The notes: generated by a model from the sequence alone, not told the origin. DNA of 64,000 nucleotides from Conoideocrella luteorostrata (GCA_032433595.1 JASWJB010000193.1:19915-83914), one strand, 5' to 3'; counted from the first letter of the stretch, positions 1-11,090 are shown. Numbers and translations: made by a program.

Positions 1-1
1 G

Positions 2-139
2 AGCTACGTGTATGGCCTGCAAATTATAGATGCGCAGATGCGACGAGCTTTGGGTGCGTTGACGCCTTGGGAGACTTTCGTAAGGGCAACGGCTCACTCG
101 CCAAAGAATGCTGAAGACTCCGCGGAAAGTACGGTCTAA
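2..139 (+). CDS. 3' end of an unrecognised gene (partial)
   Basis: The window opens inside an open frame of 45 codons that ends in TAA at 137-139. Its composition looks protein-coding, with a mixed hydrophobic and charged stretch (…[19 protein letters not shown]…) and a polar tail ending in STV. The start lies outside the window and I do not recognise the family. It could be a chance frame, but it lacks the low-complexity character of the DNA that follows. Confidence 0.35.
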   Translation, partial: SYVYGLQIIDAQMRRALGALTPWETFVRATAHSPKNAEDSAESTV

Positions 140-1289
140 AAAATTAGATAGATACATGCGCAGAACCAATTAGCAGTTGTTTGAAGCGACGGGTATGAAT
201 TGGAAGGGTCACGAAGTTATATATTAAAGATGATGATACTTGATTGTCTGTTCTCCCTTACAATTCCTTCCACAATGCTTTCATGCTTGCCTGCCTCGGG
301 CAACTGTGCTGAGCATTCCAAGTATCGTCAGCTTCAGCCTCACCAAATTCCCCCCATGCAGTCAATAGTTCTTCCACTAGTCAACGCCAATATAGTCAGT
401 CAGGATCCAGGGCTGTAGGTTGGGGTGTGACGGCTATGATTGGTCCAAGGATGAATCAAGGCGTAAGATATAGAATAAAACTAGTGGTAGGTAGTGGAAA
501 GAGAAATTTAGTAAATCTAACTTAGTCCTAAACATTATTAGGATATAATGTAATAGCTTCTATAATCTTTCTCCGCTTTAGTATAAGGATACTACAGCGA
601 ACTCATACTTTTAGCATACTATTAATTAGTAAATCTTAAGAGAAATAAATAGTTTAATAGATTTTGTTGTTAGAGCTATATATAAAATTATGTTTTATAC
701 GTCTATAATAAGTCTAGGTTTATTTTTCTAGTTATATCTTGCTGTAGGCATCTATACATCGCGTTAAGCCCGTTTGTGTTAAATAACCAGCGGCATCTAT
801 AAAATTCTATTAACGCGAAACGCCAACTGTGGGCGTAGCTATCTATTCAACTCTATCCCCTGTCTTGGAGATTTTCCAATCTGACTCTACTACAGATTCT
901 GTAGACTGGGATATCTAGACGAGTATTACTATTTGCACAGATAGTAATCTCTATTTGCACAGATATGTGTCTCACCTTTGGCTCACCTACCCCACCCTGG
1001 TCACTATGATTTCCTGGAAGGAATATTGCTTAGTGCTAGCGCAAAGTTGCAAATTACTCACGTTGCTCTATCTAATCGTTGCAGAATGTAGGGATATGCA
1101 GGGTGACACACACCAAGACACTCTGCAGAACACTCAAGGCTATCGGATAATTAACCCTTAAGACGGTTTAATAATTGTATTTCTTGGGATTGCTAGGCCT
1201 AGGGAATGCTTGAATTGTGATTTGTTGCAACGACGAGGTTTTCTGTCGGCTCCTAGTACTTGAGTTACTGTAGGAAGCACAGCTGACGA
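140..1289. other. AT-rich intergenic DNA, no gene seen
   Basis: Stops are dense in all frames and there are many TA-rich words. No conserved protein segment, RNA gene or complete repeat is visible. It is probably decayed repeat or intergenic DNA. Confidence 0.5.
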
Positions 1290-1489
1290 TATTGTCGGAA
1301 GTAAATTGCGAGCAACGTCACGTGGCCACCATAGCGTGCCTCTTTTATACGGCGCGCTCGGGGGCATTTCCTCTTCCTCTTCTTCTCTCAAATAAACCAG
1401 ATCAGATGAATTGAATTGTATTCCTTCTTTTATTGCTTCACCTTCAGGTATCGATATCCTCGTCACCAGAAGCCCCTGTGCTTCCTACA
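1290..1489 (+). repeat. Solo LTR, family A
   Basis: The 3' end is canonical for family A: CCTGTGCTTCCTACA preceded by a GTATCGATA block and a CACGTGGCCACC box with a TTTTATACGGCGCGC promoter-like core. Other copies lie at 14462, 17344, 23085, 27856, 31878, 42103 and 56171. The 5' end is degenerate (TATTGTCGGAA for TGTTGGAAT), and I see no target duplication. The extent follows alignment by eye with the other copies. Confidence 0.7.
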
Positions 1490-1715
1490 GTATGTGCCTC
1501 GCTTATGAAATTCCACCAACACTCGATGCAGTTCTTGCCAGTTTCTGCTCTGACCAGCACCCTCTAGGCACTTTCCGATGTATCTCGGGATCTTTTGCAC
1601 TCCAAAATCCTTGCACTCTAAAATGACGCCACATGGATGGAATAGAGAGTGGCGTAACTTGGTGACGAGAAGCAACTAACCGGGGCAATAGATGCACGAA
1701 CGAAAAGTGTGTAAT

Positions 1716-2028
1716 TGTTGAGATTAGAGTGGCACCTTGGGAAATGACCGATGCCTCGTATTAGCTAAATTCGTACGATAGTGGAAGAAGGTGGCAAGAT
1801 GCCAAGGAATGTAGGCCTAAAGCCACTGAATTCAAGGGAATGTTCCGGTCACTGAAGGACTCTATACAAGGGTCATGATGCCCTTCAGAGGGCATCATCT
1901 AGTCAGATTATTACTATTTAATATTACTGCTTACGCTCTTCACAATACTAAAATCTATCTATTCCTGCTAATTTCCATAGTTGCAAATTGCTCTCCTTAA
2001 CCTACTTATAAAGGCACATAACGCAACA
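1716..2028 (+). repeat. Solo LTR, family C
   Basis: It runs from TGTTGAGATTAGAG to ATAACGCAACA, about 313 bp, with TG…CA ends. A family C copy in the opposite orientation at 29366-29670 has the same ends and a perfect 5-bp duplication, which supports the boundaries here. This copy has no matching flanking duplication and is AT-shifted relative to the 29 kb copy. Confidence 0.75.
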
Positions 2029-2134
2029 GCTATACTTTCATGCCGCAGAGGTAGCCAGAAAATAATATAGAGTATTAAATATTTAGGCCGGTTATTTTCC
2101 GGCCCACCTATTAACACCTATTATTGGTAATATT

Positions 2135-2429
2135 AGAGCGGCTCTCTCGGAAAGTCCCGAGGCCGTAAATAGTCAAGGTCATGAGATAGTAGAAGTAGGT
2201 GGCACGATATCTGTGAATAAAGACCTAAGGCAACTAAATTCAAGGAATGTTCTGGTTGCTAAAGGACTCTATATAGGAGAATTACGGAGCCCTTAAGGGA
2301 GTAATTATTAATTAACTCTCTTTATTACTCTTGGTCTATCTATTTAAGTTAGCTATTAACTTAACCTAATTATTCTATTTCTGCTAGTTTTTACTGTTGC
2401 CAAGTTGCTCATGATAGCCCACATAACGC
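2135..2429 (+). repeat. Degenerate LTR, family C
   Basis: It shares the family C body (GTGGCACGAT…GGACTCTATATAGGAG…CTGCTAGTTT…CACATAACGCAA) but has many substitutions and a divergent 5' end. The following stretch to 2941 holds no recognisable gene. Confidence 0.5.
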
Positions 2430-2941
2430 AAACTACGGACCCCAACGCATCGCTACATGTCCACGACCACTTCTGCTTCACGCCCTGAGTTGTCGTATTA
2501 ACTATTGTGACTTGGATTTTGGACACATTTGAGTTATCATCCGTCGCAGGATCTCTAAGCGATGAGCCTTGCAAAACACAAGCTCTCTGGCCAAAAGCCT
2601 CCCTCCTACACTGCCTACCAGTGCTTGCAGACAGATTGAGCATGCAGGTTCAGTGTAATTATAAGTGGCGACTTTCCCGCATAGTATAGCCTAGCTAAGC
2701 AAGAGCGGCAAGGGCACAAAACCCAACGCACCCTCACCCACAGGCAGTTTATAAGTTTACCCGACAATCTCCACAATTCTCGCAAATACTTGCCTACGTG
2801 GGGCACGCCGGCATTCGGCACTCATCATAATCACTGTTTGCTAACATCACCGCTTTCACTTTCAGTGGTAACTATTTGCGACCGTGAAATAGGCACAGGT
2901 TGATCAAAGAGCATATAAATACAACGAAGCACCCATCACCA

Positions 2942-3240
2942 ATGAGTTGTTGGACCTGCAAAGACAAGGCAATGACACATCCACGCGTCTTAACTGGAAA
3001 GGTATTTTTGACTAATTGCGCTGCGAAGACTGCAAAGTCTAATGAAATCGCAAAATACTAGAATGCAAAAATTGCTTTAGGGTTAGAAGGGAGTGTCTAG
3101 GATATAGTATAAGGCTGCTTTGGCCGAGGCAGAACATGATAGAAAACGTGCAACACTATAACGGTCCAAGCTAAGTATATTGACAGCTGGCTAGAAGACT
3201 ACTACGAGTATCTAAAAACTAAAGAAGAAAGAAACAAGAA
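2942..3240 (+). pseudogene. Relic of a Zn2Cys6 transcription factor
   Basis: The frame from the ATG at 2942 begins MSCWTCKDKA, matching the start of a fungal binuclear zinc cluster (CWxCKxRK). A second piece in another frame from about 3061 reads ECKNCFRVRRECLGYSIRLL, which matches the end of the same domain (CxNCxRxxRECxGYxxRLxW). The two pieces are separated by stops and a frame change, and no long frame follows. What is seen is two halves of one domain in the right order. That it is a dead regulator gene is an inference. One intron could explain part of the frame change, but TAA and TGA codons beside the second half argue for decay. Confidence 0.5.
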
Positions 3241-5419
3241 ACAAGAAAACGAGAGCTTGAGGAGTTCGAAGAGCTCAGAAACTCGACGACGCTGATAATC
3301 TTGGCCCATCAGACCAGAATGGCTGCGAGAGTATCGACCGAGCAATCACGGGCTTAGCCCGTTACAGTATAGAGCAACATTTCTAAATACTTACGAAATT
3401 ATAAGTACTATAATGTAGTAATATATAGCATGTGTGAATTATATCCCTTAATTTTATTAACTTAGCATATCTAGCCGCTATGCAATTGCTGCTTCGTTTC
3501 TTCGTGTAGACAAATAATTAACCTTGTAGTGTATGAGCGGGTGCTAGCTGATGAATATTGCCTTAAGTTTCTACTCTCTCACAATACGAAAGGCTAACTA
3601 TATTTATACAATCACGGATCTATCCTGTCCTAGTCCTAACACCTTGCTTAAAGAGTAGCAACACGTCTTTATAAGTAATAGGCAAACCTGTCTGGAGTTG
3701 CTCTATTTCCTAACGATACATGGCCGATAAACTAAAGTGAGTTTTGTTGAGACGATAATAGCTCCCTGTTAAGAAGATCAAAACCGTAAATAGCTAGAGA
3801 GTAAGATTGTCAGCTGAGTCAGGGCCAGAAGACTCCGAGGTCACGAAAAATTTGGAGACCCCATAGGCAGGAAAAAGAGGTATAAGTTGTAGCATTCTAA
3901 CGGGTTCGGAGGAGGAGGAATTCATCACTCCATCTATTATCATCAATTATCTATTCAATTGAATCCTTCTATTTCTGCCGATTTCCACTGTTGCAAAATG
4001 CTCACATGCTTATGAAGGCACATAACGCAATAAGTTTCTTCGCATTTCTTAGTTCAGCGCTGAGAAAGTTCCCACTCGAACCTAGATGGGAAGCTACTGT
4101 GTCATTAATTGCTCTTTGAGAGCTTGTTGGCATGTGGAGGGCAACTAAATGAGTTGTTTATTCCCATGTAGCTAGACTTGCGACATAGTGGAAGTAGATG
4201 GCATAATATCTAGTAATAAAGGCCCTAAGGTAACTAAGTTCAAGAGAATTTCCGAGTGCTGAAGAACTATATATAGGAGAATTACAGAGCTCTTTAGCAG
4301 CGACCTTCTATCATCATCGTGATCTATCATTTTTATTCATTAATTTAGTTATTAAATACAACTGAATCCTTCTATTTCTGCTGGTTTCCACTGTTGCAAA
4401 ATTGCCCTTGAATGCTCATAACTTAACACAAGCCAGTGAATTTGTGCAAAAGCTCCTTACGTCAGTCATCATCCAAACTAAGACCAATGAAACATGCTAT
4501 CTTTAGCATTCGGTGGGCAACACCGATTACTGGTAGTAGTCATTTAAGCTCGGAGTCAAAGAGATTAGGTTCAATGCTTTCAAGCTGTAAGAGGCCTAGC
4601 CGCAGTTTGTTAACGTGTAGTAGCCGTATAATTGTCTATCTAAAGCAGGGTAAGAAAGGGGAAGAACAAGCTCGAACTCTGCCTCGAGCTTATGAGTCCA
4701 AGTTGTTGAACGACAACTTAGGCGAAGTTAAACTAACCTCGTAACCAACGGTTTTCACGGCGCCGAAGCTACGGGCCCGGCAAAGCCGGAACCATAGCAT
4801 CAGGCGCAGCCCGTGATACAAGTCCACAGCATCCTACCACATATCGTCATTCATCTGATTAGCATGATAGGGAGACAAGAAAGAGTTACAAGCACCTTGA
4901 TTGGCTTGAAACAGCTATTTACGGCCACGGGTCTTTCCGAAAGAGCCACTTCTCATCTCAACAAGTGTAGGCGCTTTAAAATAGTGGTACTAATTATGGA
5001 GCCCTAGCAGCCTATACGTTATAAACGCTATAGGTCCCTTAAAACCAATATTTTTAGTTCCGGCCGCCTCTGAGTGCAATTTTAAGACATATTTTAGCCG
5101 CATCTCACTATGGTTGACCTTCTTAGACTGTTTCGGACGGACAATCAGGACCACTCTGTCTAAGTGGGAGAATGACTCCAAGCTAGCATTTAAATTTAAA
5201 CACATATCACATATAGCCTCTAGTATAATAGGATATAAGAGAGCAGGGGAAGAAATAGAGAACTTTACGTAAGGGTAATTACAAAATATTAACATAACTA
5301 GAGCCCCGGAGGTAACAAAACATATAGGTTCTCTATTAGAGGGATCTCCACCGGGCGTAATAAATTATGTGTATGTGTGTGTGTATGTGCGTGTGTGTGT
5401 GAAAAGCCTAGCGAGAGTA
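3241..5419. other. Gene-poor DNA with family C LTR fragments
   Basis: Family C LTR pieces lie at about 3890-4034 (ending GGCACATAACGCAAT) and about 4110-4436 (degenerate, ending CTCATAACTTAACAC). The segment 4990-5330 has a 100-codon minus frame that I do not recognise. A GT-rich run lies near 5370-5400. No convincing gene is seen. Confidence 0.45.
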
Positions 5420-5713
5420 TCATAAGTAGGAGAAGGAGCAATTTAACAACAGTGGAAATAGGCAGGAATAAACGGATTTAACGATATTAAACGTGTAAGC
5501 AGTGATATTCATAGATAATGTTCTAACTTGAATTATCCCTCTAAAGGGCACCGTGACCCTTCTTTATAGACCTTCAGCGACCGGGAAATTCCCTGGAATT
5601 TAGTTGCCTTAGGCCTACATTTCTTGGCATTGTGCCACCTTCTTCCACTATCGTACGAATCTAGCTAATACGAGGCATCAGGACCTTCCGAAGGTGCCAC
5701 TCTAATCTCAACA
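5420..5713 (-). repeat. LTR, family C (reverse orientation)
   Basis: It is near-identical along most of its length to the copy at 29366-29670, with shared blocks such as ACCCTTCTTTATAGACCTTC and CTAGCTAATACGAGGCATCA. It ends AATCTCAACA. The other end is degraded, so the start is approximate. No target duplication is visible. Confidence 0.65.
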
Positions 5714-6009
5714 ATAATACTGTCTGGCATCAAGTAATTAAACTAGTTTATATGCTTGGATTGTCGATATTACGTGCTGCGATTTAATTGCACAAGCGTG
5801 GTTAGAGTCGCAGTACAAGGTTGTAAGTCAGAGGTACAAATCGGAATCGTAAGGCATTGACTTGTTTCTCAATTAAGCTTGTGGTCTTGTATAGTTGCAT
5901 TTAATCAGATAGTTTAGGTATTTAAGTAGTGTGTGGGCGGAAAGGATCCTCTAGAGTGACAGGGTTAAATTCACGTGAGTTATAATATATGCTTAACAGA
6001 GCAACAACT

Positions 6010-6315
6010 AACTTATAACTTGCTGCCTAGTAATATACCACTCCTGAGCATTAGCCCTCCTTGCCTACCCTGAGCAATATAGTTTCTATATACTAGTCGT
6101 AAGGGTAAGTCTTCATGCCCCCATCCGTACCAGCAGGGGGTCCTTTTCGTACCAAAACAACGCTTGTGCTTCATGACGGGATGCCCTATAGCATAGTAGA
6201 TTTAGTTGAGCGTTAGGCTAGTTATCTCGGCGATCTCTTGGTGTGTGTGGCTGGCTTGCACTAGGATGAGGGCCTCACGCCTCTTGCCCTGCGAGGAATC
6301 CAACGTCTTAGGCAT
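6010..6315 (-). pseudogene. Relic of a Tc1/mariner-type transposase N-terminus
   Basis: Read from an ATG at 6315 on the minus strand, the frame begins MPKTLDSSQGKRREALILVQ and continues through a helix-turn-helix-like segment (HTHQEIAEITSLTL). This matches the amino end of fungal mariner-family transposases. Codon 38 is TAA (6204-6202), where relatives have Gln, so CAA to TAA fits a C-to-T change. The frame resumes with IYYAIGHPV and then decays. There is no catalytic DDE region and no clear terminal repeat. It is a short, dead 5' remnant. Confidence 0.6.
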
Positions 6316-6825
6316 CGTTGGAATCATTGAAAATCGTTGAAAATTGCTAAATTTGATGGCTAAGGGTCTTCTTCTAGCTTGTTGAAAAAAAAAAACGCCA
6401 AAAAAACGCGGCGTTGTGGGCCAAGAGAGGTACTTCGCAGACCCCTTGCGAGTGACCTGGCCCGCCCTGAATATTTACGCCGGAAACCTAGTACTGTTTT
6501 TCCCTTCTACTTAACGTACCCGCTCGGCACGCTATGTTACACAGTACAGGGTGGTATTATTAACCCTAATATTACTTGCCTGTTGCCTTAACGTCGGCCC
6601 GAATAGACTATCTCTATTAGCCCACAATATAGGACTTGCGCACTATTTACAAAAGCGTGCTGTTGAATACTGTTGCTATATCTCGAATTATTTTCTCTCC
6701 TTGACTAGTACAGCATCGAAAATATAAGTACAAAGCTTTGTCTCTGTTAAAGCATTAAATAGCTTAAATAACCGGGTACCTTTTTATTTGCTTAACAGAG
6801 CACATCTTTATAATAATTAATCAAC
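6316..6825. other. Intergenic region upstream of the subtilisin relic
   Basis: It contains an A-run near 6384 and AT-rich words. The 50 bp before the ATG at 6826 is AT-rich (CTTTATAATAATTAATCAAC), a plausible core promoter or leader for the gene downstream. No gene is visible in the rest. Confidence 0.35.
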
Positions 6826-8795
6826 ATGCGCCTAGCAGTCCTTATTTTCTTCTTGCCGTTTACTCTCGCTGCAATTGCATGCGAGAGTAATGCATTACTA
6901 AAGAAGCCGCCTTATGTAGAGGTTAAAAAGTATACCATTGGGTTCAAGAAAGGCTGTCGTGCTGCTAAGCGAAATAAAATTATTTCCGAATACAAAATTA
7001 AAGCTTTATCCAGATTTGTTAAAGCCTTTGTTGGCTTTACAGCTAAGTTAAATAAGAAACAACTTGAATCCCTTGAGAAAGAAAGCTGTGTAAGTTTTGC
7101 GCCTATTACTCAATACAATAAGTCTAACTAAATAGTAGTTCGAATTCTTTGAAGACTTATCTCCGATTAGTTATCTAGAAATCGGACATCCAGGACTTGG
7201 ACACCAAGGACTAATTGTATATCCAGGACTTGGACGCCAAGGACTAATTGTGCATCCAGGACTTGGACGCCAAGGACTAATTGTGCATCCAGGACTTGGA
7301 CGCCAAGGAATAATTGTGCACCCAGGAATTGAACTCCCAGGAATAATTGTACACCCAGGAATTGGACGCCCAGGAATCGGACGCCCAGGAATCGGACGCC
7401 CAGGAATCGAACGCCCAGGAATCGGACACCCAGTGAACAACCCAGCAATGAATCCGGCAATGAACCCGGCACTGGATCCAGCAATGAACCCTGCACTGAA
7501 TCCGGCACTGAATCCAGCAATGAACCCGGCACTGGATCCAGCAATGAACCCGGCACTGAATCCGGCGCTGAATCCAGCAATGAACCCGGAGCTGAATCCA
7601 GCAATGAACCCGGCACTGAATCCGGCACTGAATCCAGCCATAAATCCAGCCATGAATCCAGCAATGAATCCGGCAATAAACCCAGCAATTGGATTTCGGA
7701 GAGGCTTAAAACTGTCTCAAAATCCCGCAGATGAAGTCCTAGAAAACGTGTCTAATGCAAATACAAGCTTAAACAAGCGACGGAGAAATAAAGCAAACGA
7801 CAAATGGCAAAGTCAGGCACACTGGGGACTTGCCAGGCTCTCTCACTCCAAATCCGGCCAAACAACGTATCGTTATGATGGCAACGCTGGAAAAGGCACA
7901 TGTGTTATTATAATTGATTCTGGAATTGATGCAAAGCATCCTGTAAGGCTGTTTACTATATTGTAATTCCAATCACACCTCACTAATCTATGAATAGGAG
8001 TTTGGAGGCCGTGCTAAATTCTTGAAGAAATTTAGTAGAGGTTTAAACACCGATGTGCTCGGGCGTGGTACCAGAATCGCGAGTGTTGTTGGCTCCAAGA
8101 CATATGGCGTAGCTAAGAGAGCTAAAATTTTTGGTATTAAGGCCATAGATGATATATCTTGTGGGCTTGAATAGTGAGTCATGAGCTTACGACCAATTAA
8201 AGCCAGATCACTAACGCTCAGGAATAGTGATAGTGTTATTGCTGCGATGGAGTATACCATGAAGATCGCTCCAACTCTCAAGTGCCCCAAAGGTGTAGCG
8301 GTTCTTATAGGTCTAGGTGGTTTCAATTCAACTGCTTTCAGCAAAGCTGCCAAAGGTCTTGTTGATGCTGGCTATTTTCTTACGGTTGCTGCCGGCGATG
8401 GGGGAGTAAGATCTGGATCGCTGACCCCAGCTCTTGACCCACGTGTCTGTACGGTAGGAGCGACTGACCGCGAAGATAGATATTGGAAGTGGTCAAATTT
8501 TGGAACAAATGTTAACATTCTTGCACCTGGGGTTGATATACCGAGTCTCACGCCAGGTTTGAGACATAGAGGAACAGTGAGGGCATCAAAGGCAACTGTT
8601 GGATCGAGTACTTCGTTGGCTGCTGCTCATGTAGCCGGCCTTGCTGCCTACCTACTTGGGCTTGGCAAGGATGCTGGCAGCCTTTGCGACTATATTGTTG
8701 TCACTGGGATTCGAGACGTAATCAACTATAGTTCAAGCAACGACTCACGTAACGAGACCGCTAATGTGCTAGCTAATAACGGTTTTCGAGAATAA
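6826..8795 (+). pseudogene. Subtilisin (S8, proteinase K type), catalytically dead
   Basis: My model has four exons: 6826-7089, 7139-7942, 7998-8173 and 8222-8795. Introns are 48-55 bp with GTAAGT, GTAAGG and GTGAGT donors and CTAAC/CTAAT branch sites. The total is 606 codons in one frame. A signal peptide (MRLAVLIFFLPFTLAAIA) is followed by an I9 propeptide (YTIGFKKGC…GFTAKLNKKQLESL), a long repeat insert (about residues 105-285) and an S8 domain. The domain keeps Asp348 (IIDSGID) and Ser546 (STSLAAAH). The catalytic His motif GHGTH is GRGTR (Arg379), and the oxyanion Asn is Asp474 (AAGDGG). Exon 3 joins exon 4 through a TAG codon (residue 415). Active family members are secreted endoproteases. 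This copy should be inactive even if readthrough or another splice avoids the stop. Confidence 0.8.
7190..7690 (+). repeat. In-frame tandem repeats inside the subtilisin relic
   Basis: Two repeat types follow each other. First come units of about 39 bp encoding HPGLGRQGLIV-like 13-mers, shortening to GIGRP pentamers. Then 12-bp units encode NPAM, NPAL or DPAM, repeated about 20 times. They sit between the propeptide and the catalytic domain, where proteinase K relatives have only a short linker. All units are multiples of three and keep the frame open, so they expanded while the gene was translated. They are Pro-rich and probably an extended spacer. Confidence 0.85.
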
Positions 8796-9066
8796 CCATA
8801 AGTTCTATAGAATGTACTGATATCTTTTCCTTTCAAAGATTGAGGATATTAATTATTAACAAGGACTTCGTGGACTTTGCGACAACTAGTATAGACTAGT
8901 TTTTCTTGAGTATTGGCAAAAACCGCAAATTTATTAATCTTACCCTTTAGTATTTTTTTTTAAAACTACTAATATAGCGTTTTTACCTTTACAGGCTAGC
9001 GTGGTGACGGACTAAGCCCGCAAGGGACTCGGTTGATACTCTCGCTAGGCATCATACATCTGTTAC

Positions 9067-9273
9067 TGTTGGAATCCTGCCGTCAAGCACAATAGGAAGC
9101 ACGGAGCAGGTCACGTGGTCACCTTTCCGCTACGATATTTATACGGCGAATCAAGCGTTCAACCCTCACTTGTTTTCCTCTTCTTAGATAGACAGACTTG
9201 AATACATCGTTTTTTGCATTTTGAAGCAATCGACCTAGGTCAATCATGCACACCAACCCTGTGCAACCCACAG
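9067..9273 (+). repeat. Solo LTR, family B, with target duplication
   Basis: It runs from TGTTGGAATCCTGCC to TGTGCAACCCACA, 207 bp. It is flanked by the perfect 5-bp duplication GTTAC (9062-9066 and 9274-9278). The interior has a GGTCACGTGGTCACC box and TATTTATACGGCG, a likely LTR promoter. No internal retroelement sequence adjoins it. Confidence 0.9.
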
Positions 9274-9446
9274 TTACCCTGCAAGCATTCAGGAGCAATT
9301 TGGCAAAAGTGGAAACCGACAAAATTGCGCGCAGAGTAAATCGACGTTTTAGCAATTGAAAGTGCTTACCGGCCGAAATTACGAACAATCGGTTCTGTGA
9401 GATCATCATATGCTGCGTAAAGACCAAGCAAGCACTAGGGTAGTGA

Positions 9447-9682
9447 TGTTAGAATTGATAGGAGAGGTTCAAATTTGTTTGCATTCATAGGATAAGCTGT
9501 GTTACTGTGATGATGGAGGAAGAATTCCTCATCTGACGGCCTCGTCCAAATCCCCTTATAGGTACCCTTACAATCTAGGACACGCCTATCATGAATTCCT
9601 GCCTTAGGTCTAGAGGCTACGTGTCCTTTCTCTCACAGCCCGTGTACCCATATATCCACACACACACACATGTTATCTAACA
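9447..9682 (+). repeat. Solo LTR, family D
   Basis: It runs from TGTTAGAATTGATAGG to TGTTATCTAACA, 236 bp. It carries the family D body (CTCGTCCAAATCCCC, GAATTCCTGCCTTAGG, CACAGCCCGTGTA, CA-repeat near the end). Other copies are at 17490, 19576 and 47054. No target duplication is visible here. Confidence 0.85.
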
Positions 9683-9699
9683 ATAATATTCATTTAAAT

Positions 9700-10698
9700 A
9701 CAACTTAAGCTATTGTGCTTGCCCTGGTAAAGCTCCTGCTAGTGCAAACCTACCATGCTTATTACAATAACCTCTTCTCATCGCCTAATCTTCTTGAAGC
9801 ACTTCGCCAAATAAATTACAGTGCTGTAGTCACTGCCCGTATTAATAGTGGCATCTAGGGGCCTTTGTTATAGCTAAGGCTTCAGACACAAAGGGTATGT
9901 GTTGGGAATAGAATCACCTAGAAACAATTCTAACAGAAAATAACCTTATGAGTTTTAAAAGATAAAAGATTATTTAGTAATTACTATACTAATCTGTCTC
10001 TACTAGCTTAAGTTAACTAAATTGCTTAGAAAGATAACGCGCTTGTGTTATTTCTTTCCATAGTATACACAGGCAACCAAAGACAACTTTATCAACGGAA
10101 GCAGCTAACAACAACACAACCTCGAGCACAACCTATACTACATTTTTTTATTAATAAGCTAGTCAAAGAGGTGGAGGAAATACCGTTAATCGCGGCTGCC
10201 TACAATAATTAAATAAATAAGGTCAATATTGCTAAACAGCCAAGAAGCTCTCAGGGATATCAACACAGATTTCGTAGGGGTGGCACAGCGGCATTAACGT
10301 GGACTTACCTCCTAGAGGTTGCCCTTATCAATACGTACATTCTTCAGCTTCTTGGGCAGCCTAATTGGAAGGTTTATAACACGCAGCTCCTATGGCGGCA
10401 GGCTTTAATTGATGCATTGCTACGCAAAGATAGGGGGGTCTAGAGAGCGTTTTCAAGCCGGCGACGAATTAATTGATCAATCGCTGCATAATCATGTCAA
10501 TCGAGGGAAAAGATCCCGCTGCCTAGCTTGTCAGGGCTTCCGGAATGGCCAAACCCGGGCTCGAAGTGGCTTCAAGCCGCAAGTGACGATGCACTCAATC
10601 GGCTGGCGGGCAAAATGACCTCTTGGGGCTGCCGGGAGTGCGATGTAGCTCTATGTAAACACGGGAATCGTAATAACTTCTACCACCATAGAAAATAG
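9700..10698 (+). pseudogene. Relic of a piggyBac-like transposase
   Basis: Three conserved C-terminal segments occur in order. A catalytic-core piece (AYYNNLFSSPNLLEAL) lies near 9755-9800. A helix-rich piece (RRGGTAALTWTYLLEVALIN, then LGQPNWK and LLWRQALIDAL) lies at 10280-10435. The terminal cysteine-rich zinc region (CRECDVALCKHGN…FYHH) ends at TAG 10696-10698. Family members usually have an Asp in the YxDNxF core motif, here AYYNN. Stops and frame changes separate the pieces. The family is a DDD cut-and-paste transposase. This copy is dead. A family D LTR ends 20 bp upstream. Confidence 0.7.
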
Positions 10699-10779
10699 GC
10701 GATAACATAAGTACCTTTTAGTTACTAGATTTTATTGGTGAACTAGCCCCACAGATACATGAAGTGTGCCTTACGGATA

Positions 10780-11090
10780 TCTAGGAGATAGATTTTGTCC
10801 TCCTGTTTGTCCTTCGATTAATTCCAGCTGGCCAAATCCTGTCAATCCGACCGCATCGATATCTACGATCCCGTACGATTCCAGCGAGCCAATTCCGACC
10901 AGGCCGTCAATCCAATCGCGACCATCATTGAATTCGATGGCTGCCGCGAGCATTCAAGCCGGCAGCTTCTTTCAATTCAACCCGACCGTCTGACCCGACC
11001 GTTATCGAATTCAATAACAAGCTTCTAATTCAACCGGACCGTCAATTCAATCGCGACCGTCAATGAATTCGATAGCTACCAAGCTAATTA
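10780..11090. repeat. Degenerate short repeats with GAATTC and CCGACCGTC words
   Basis: Words such as TCAATTCAA, CCCGACCGT, GCGACCGTCAAT and GAATTCGAT recur with irregular spacing. Frames through it are open by composition only. I see no gene here. Confidence 0.5.

Noticed and set aside
7167..7688. Two minus-strand frames of 160-173 codons opposite the subtilisin repeat
   Set aside because: They mirror the 12-bp and 39-bp repeats of the plus-strand exon and have no other features.
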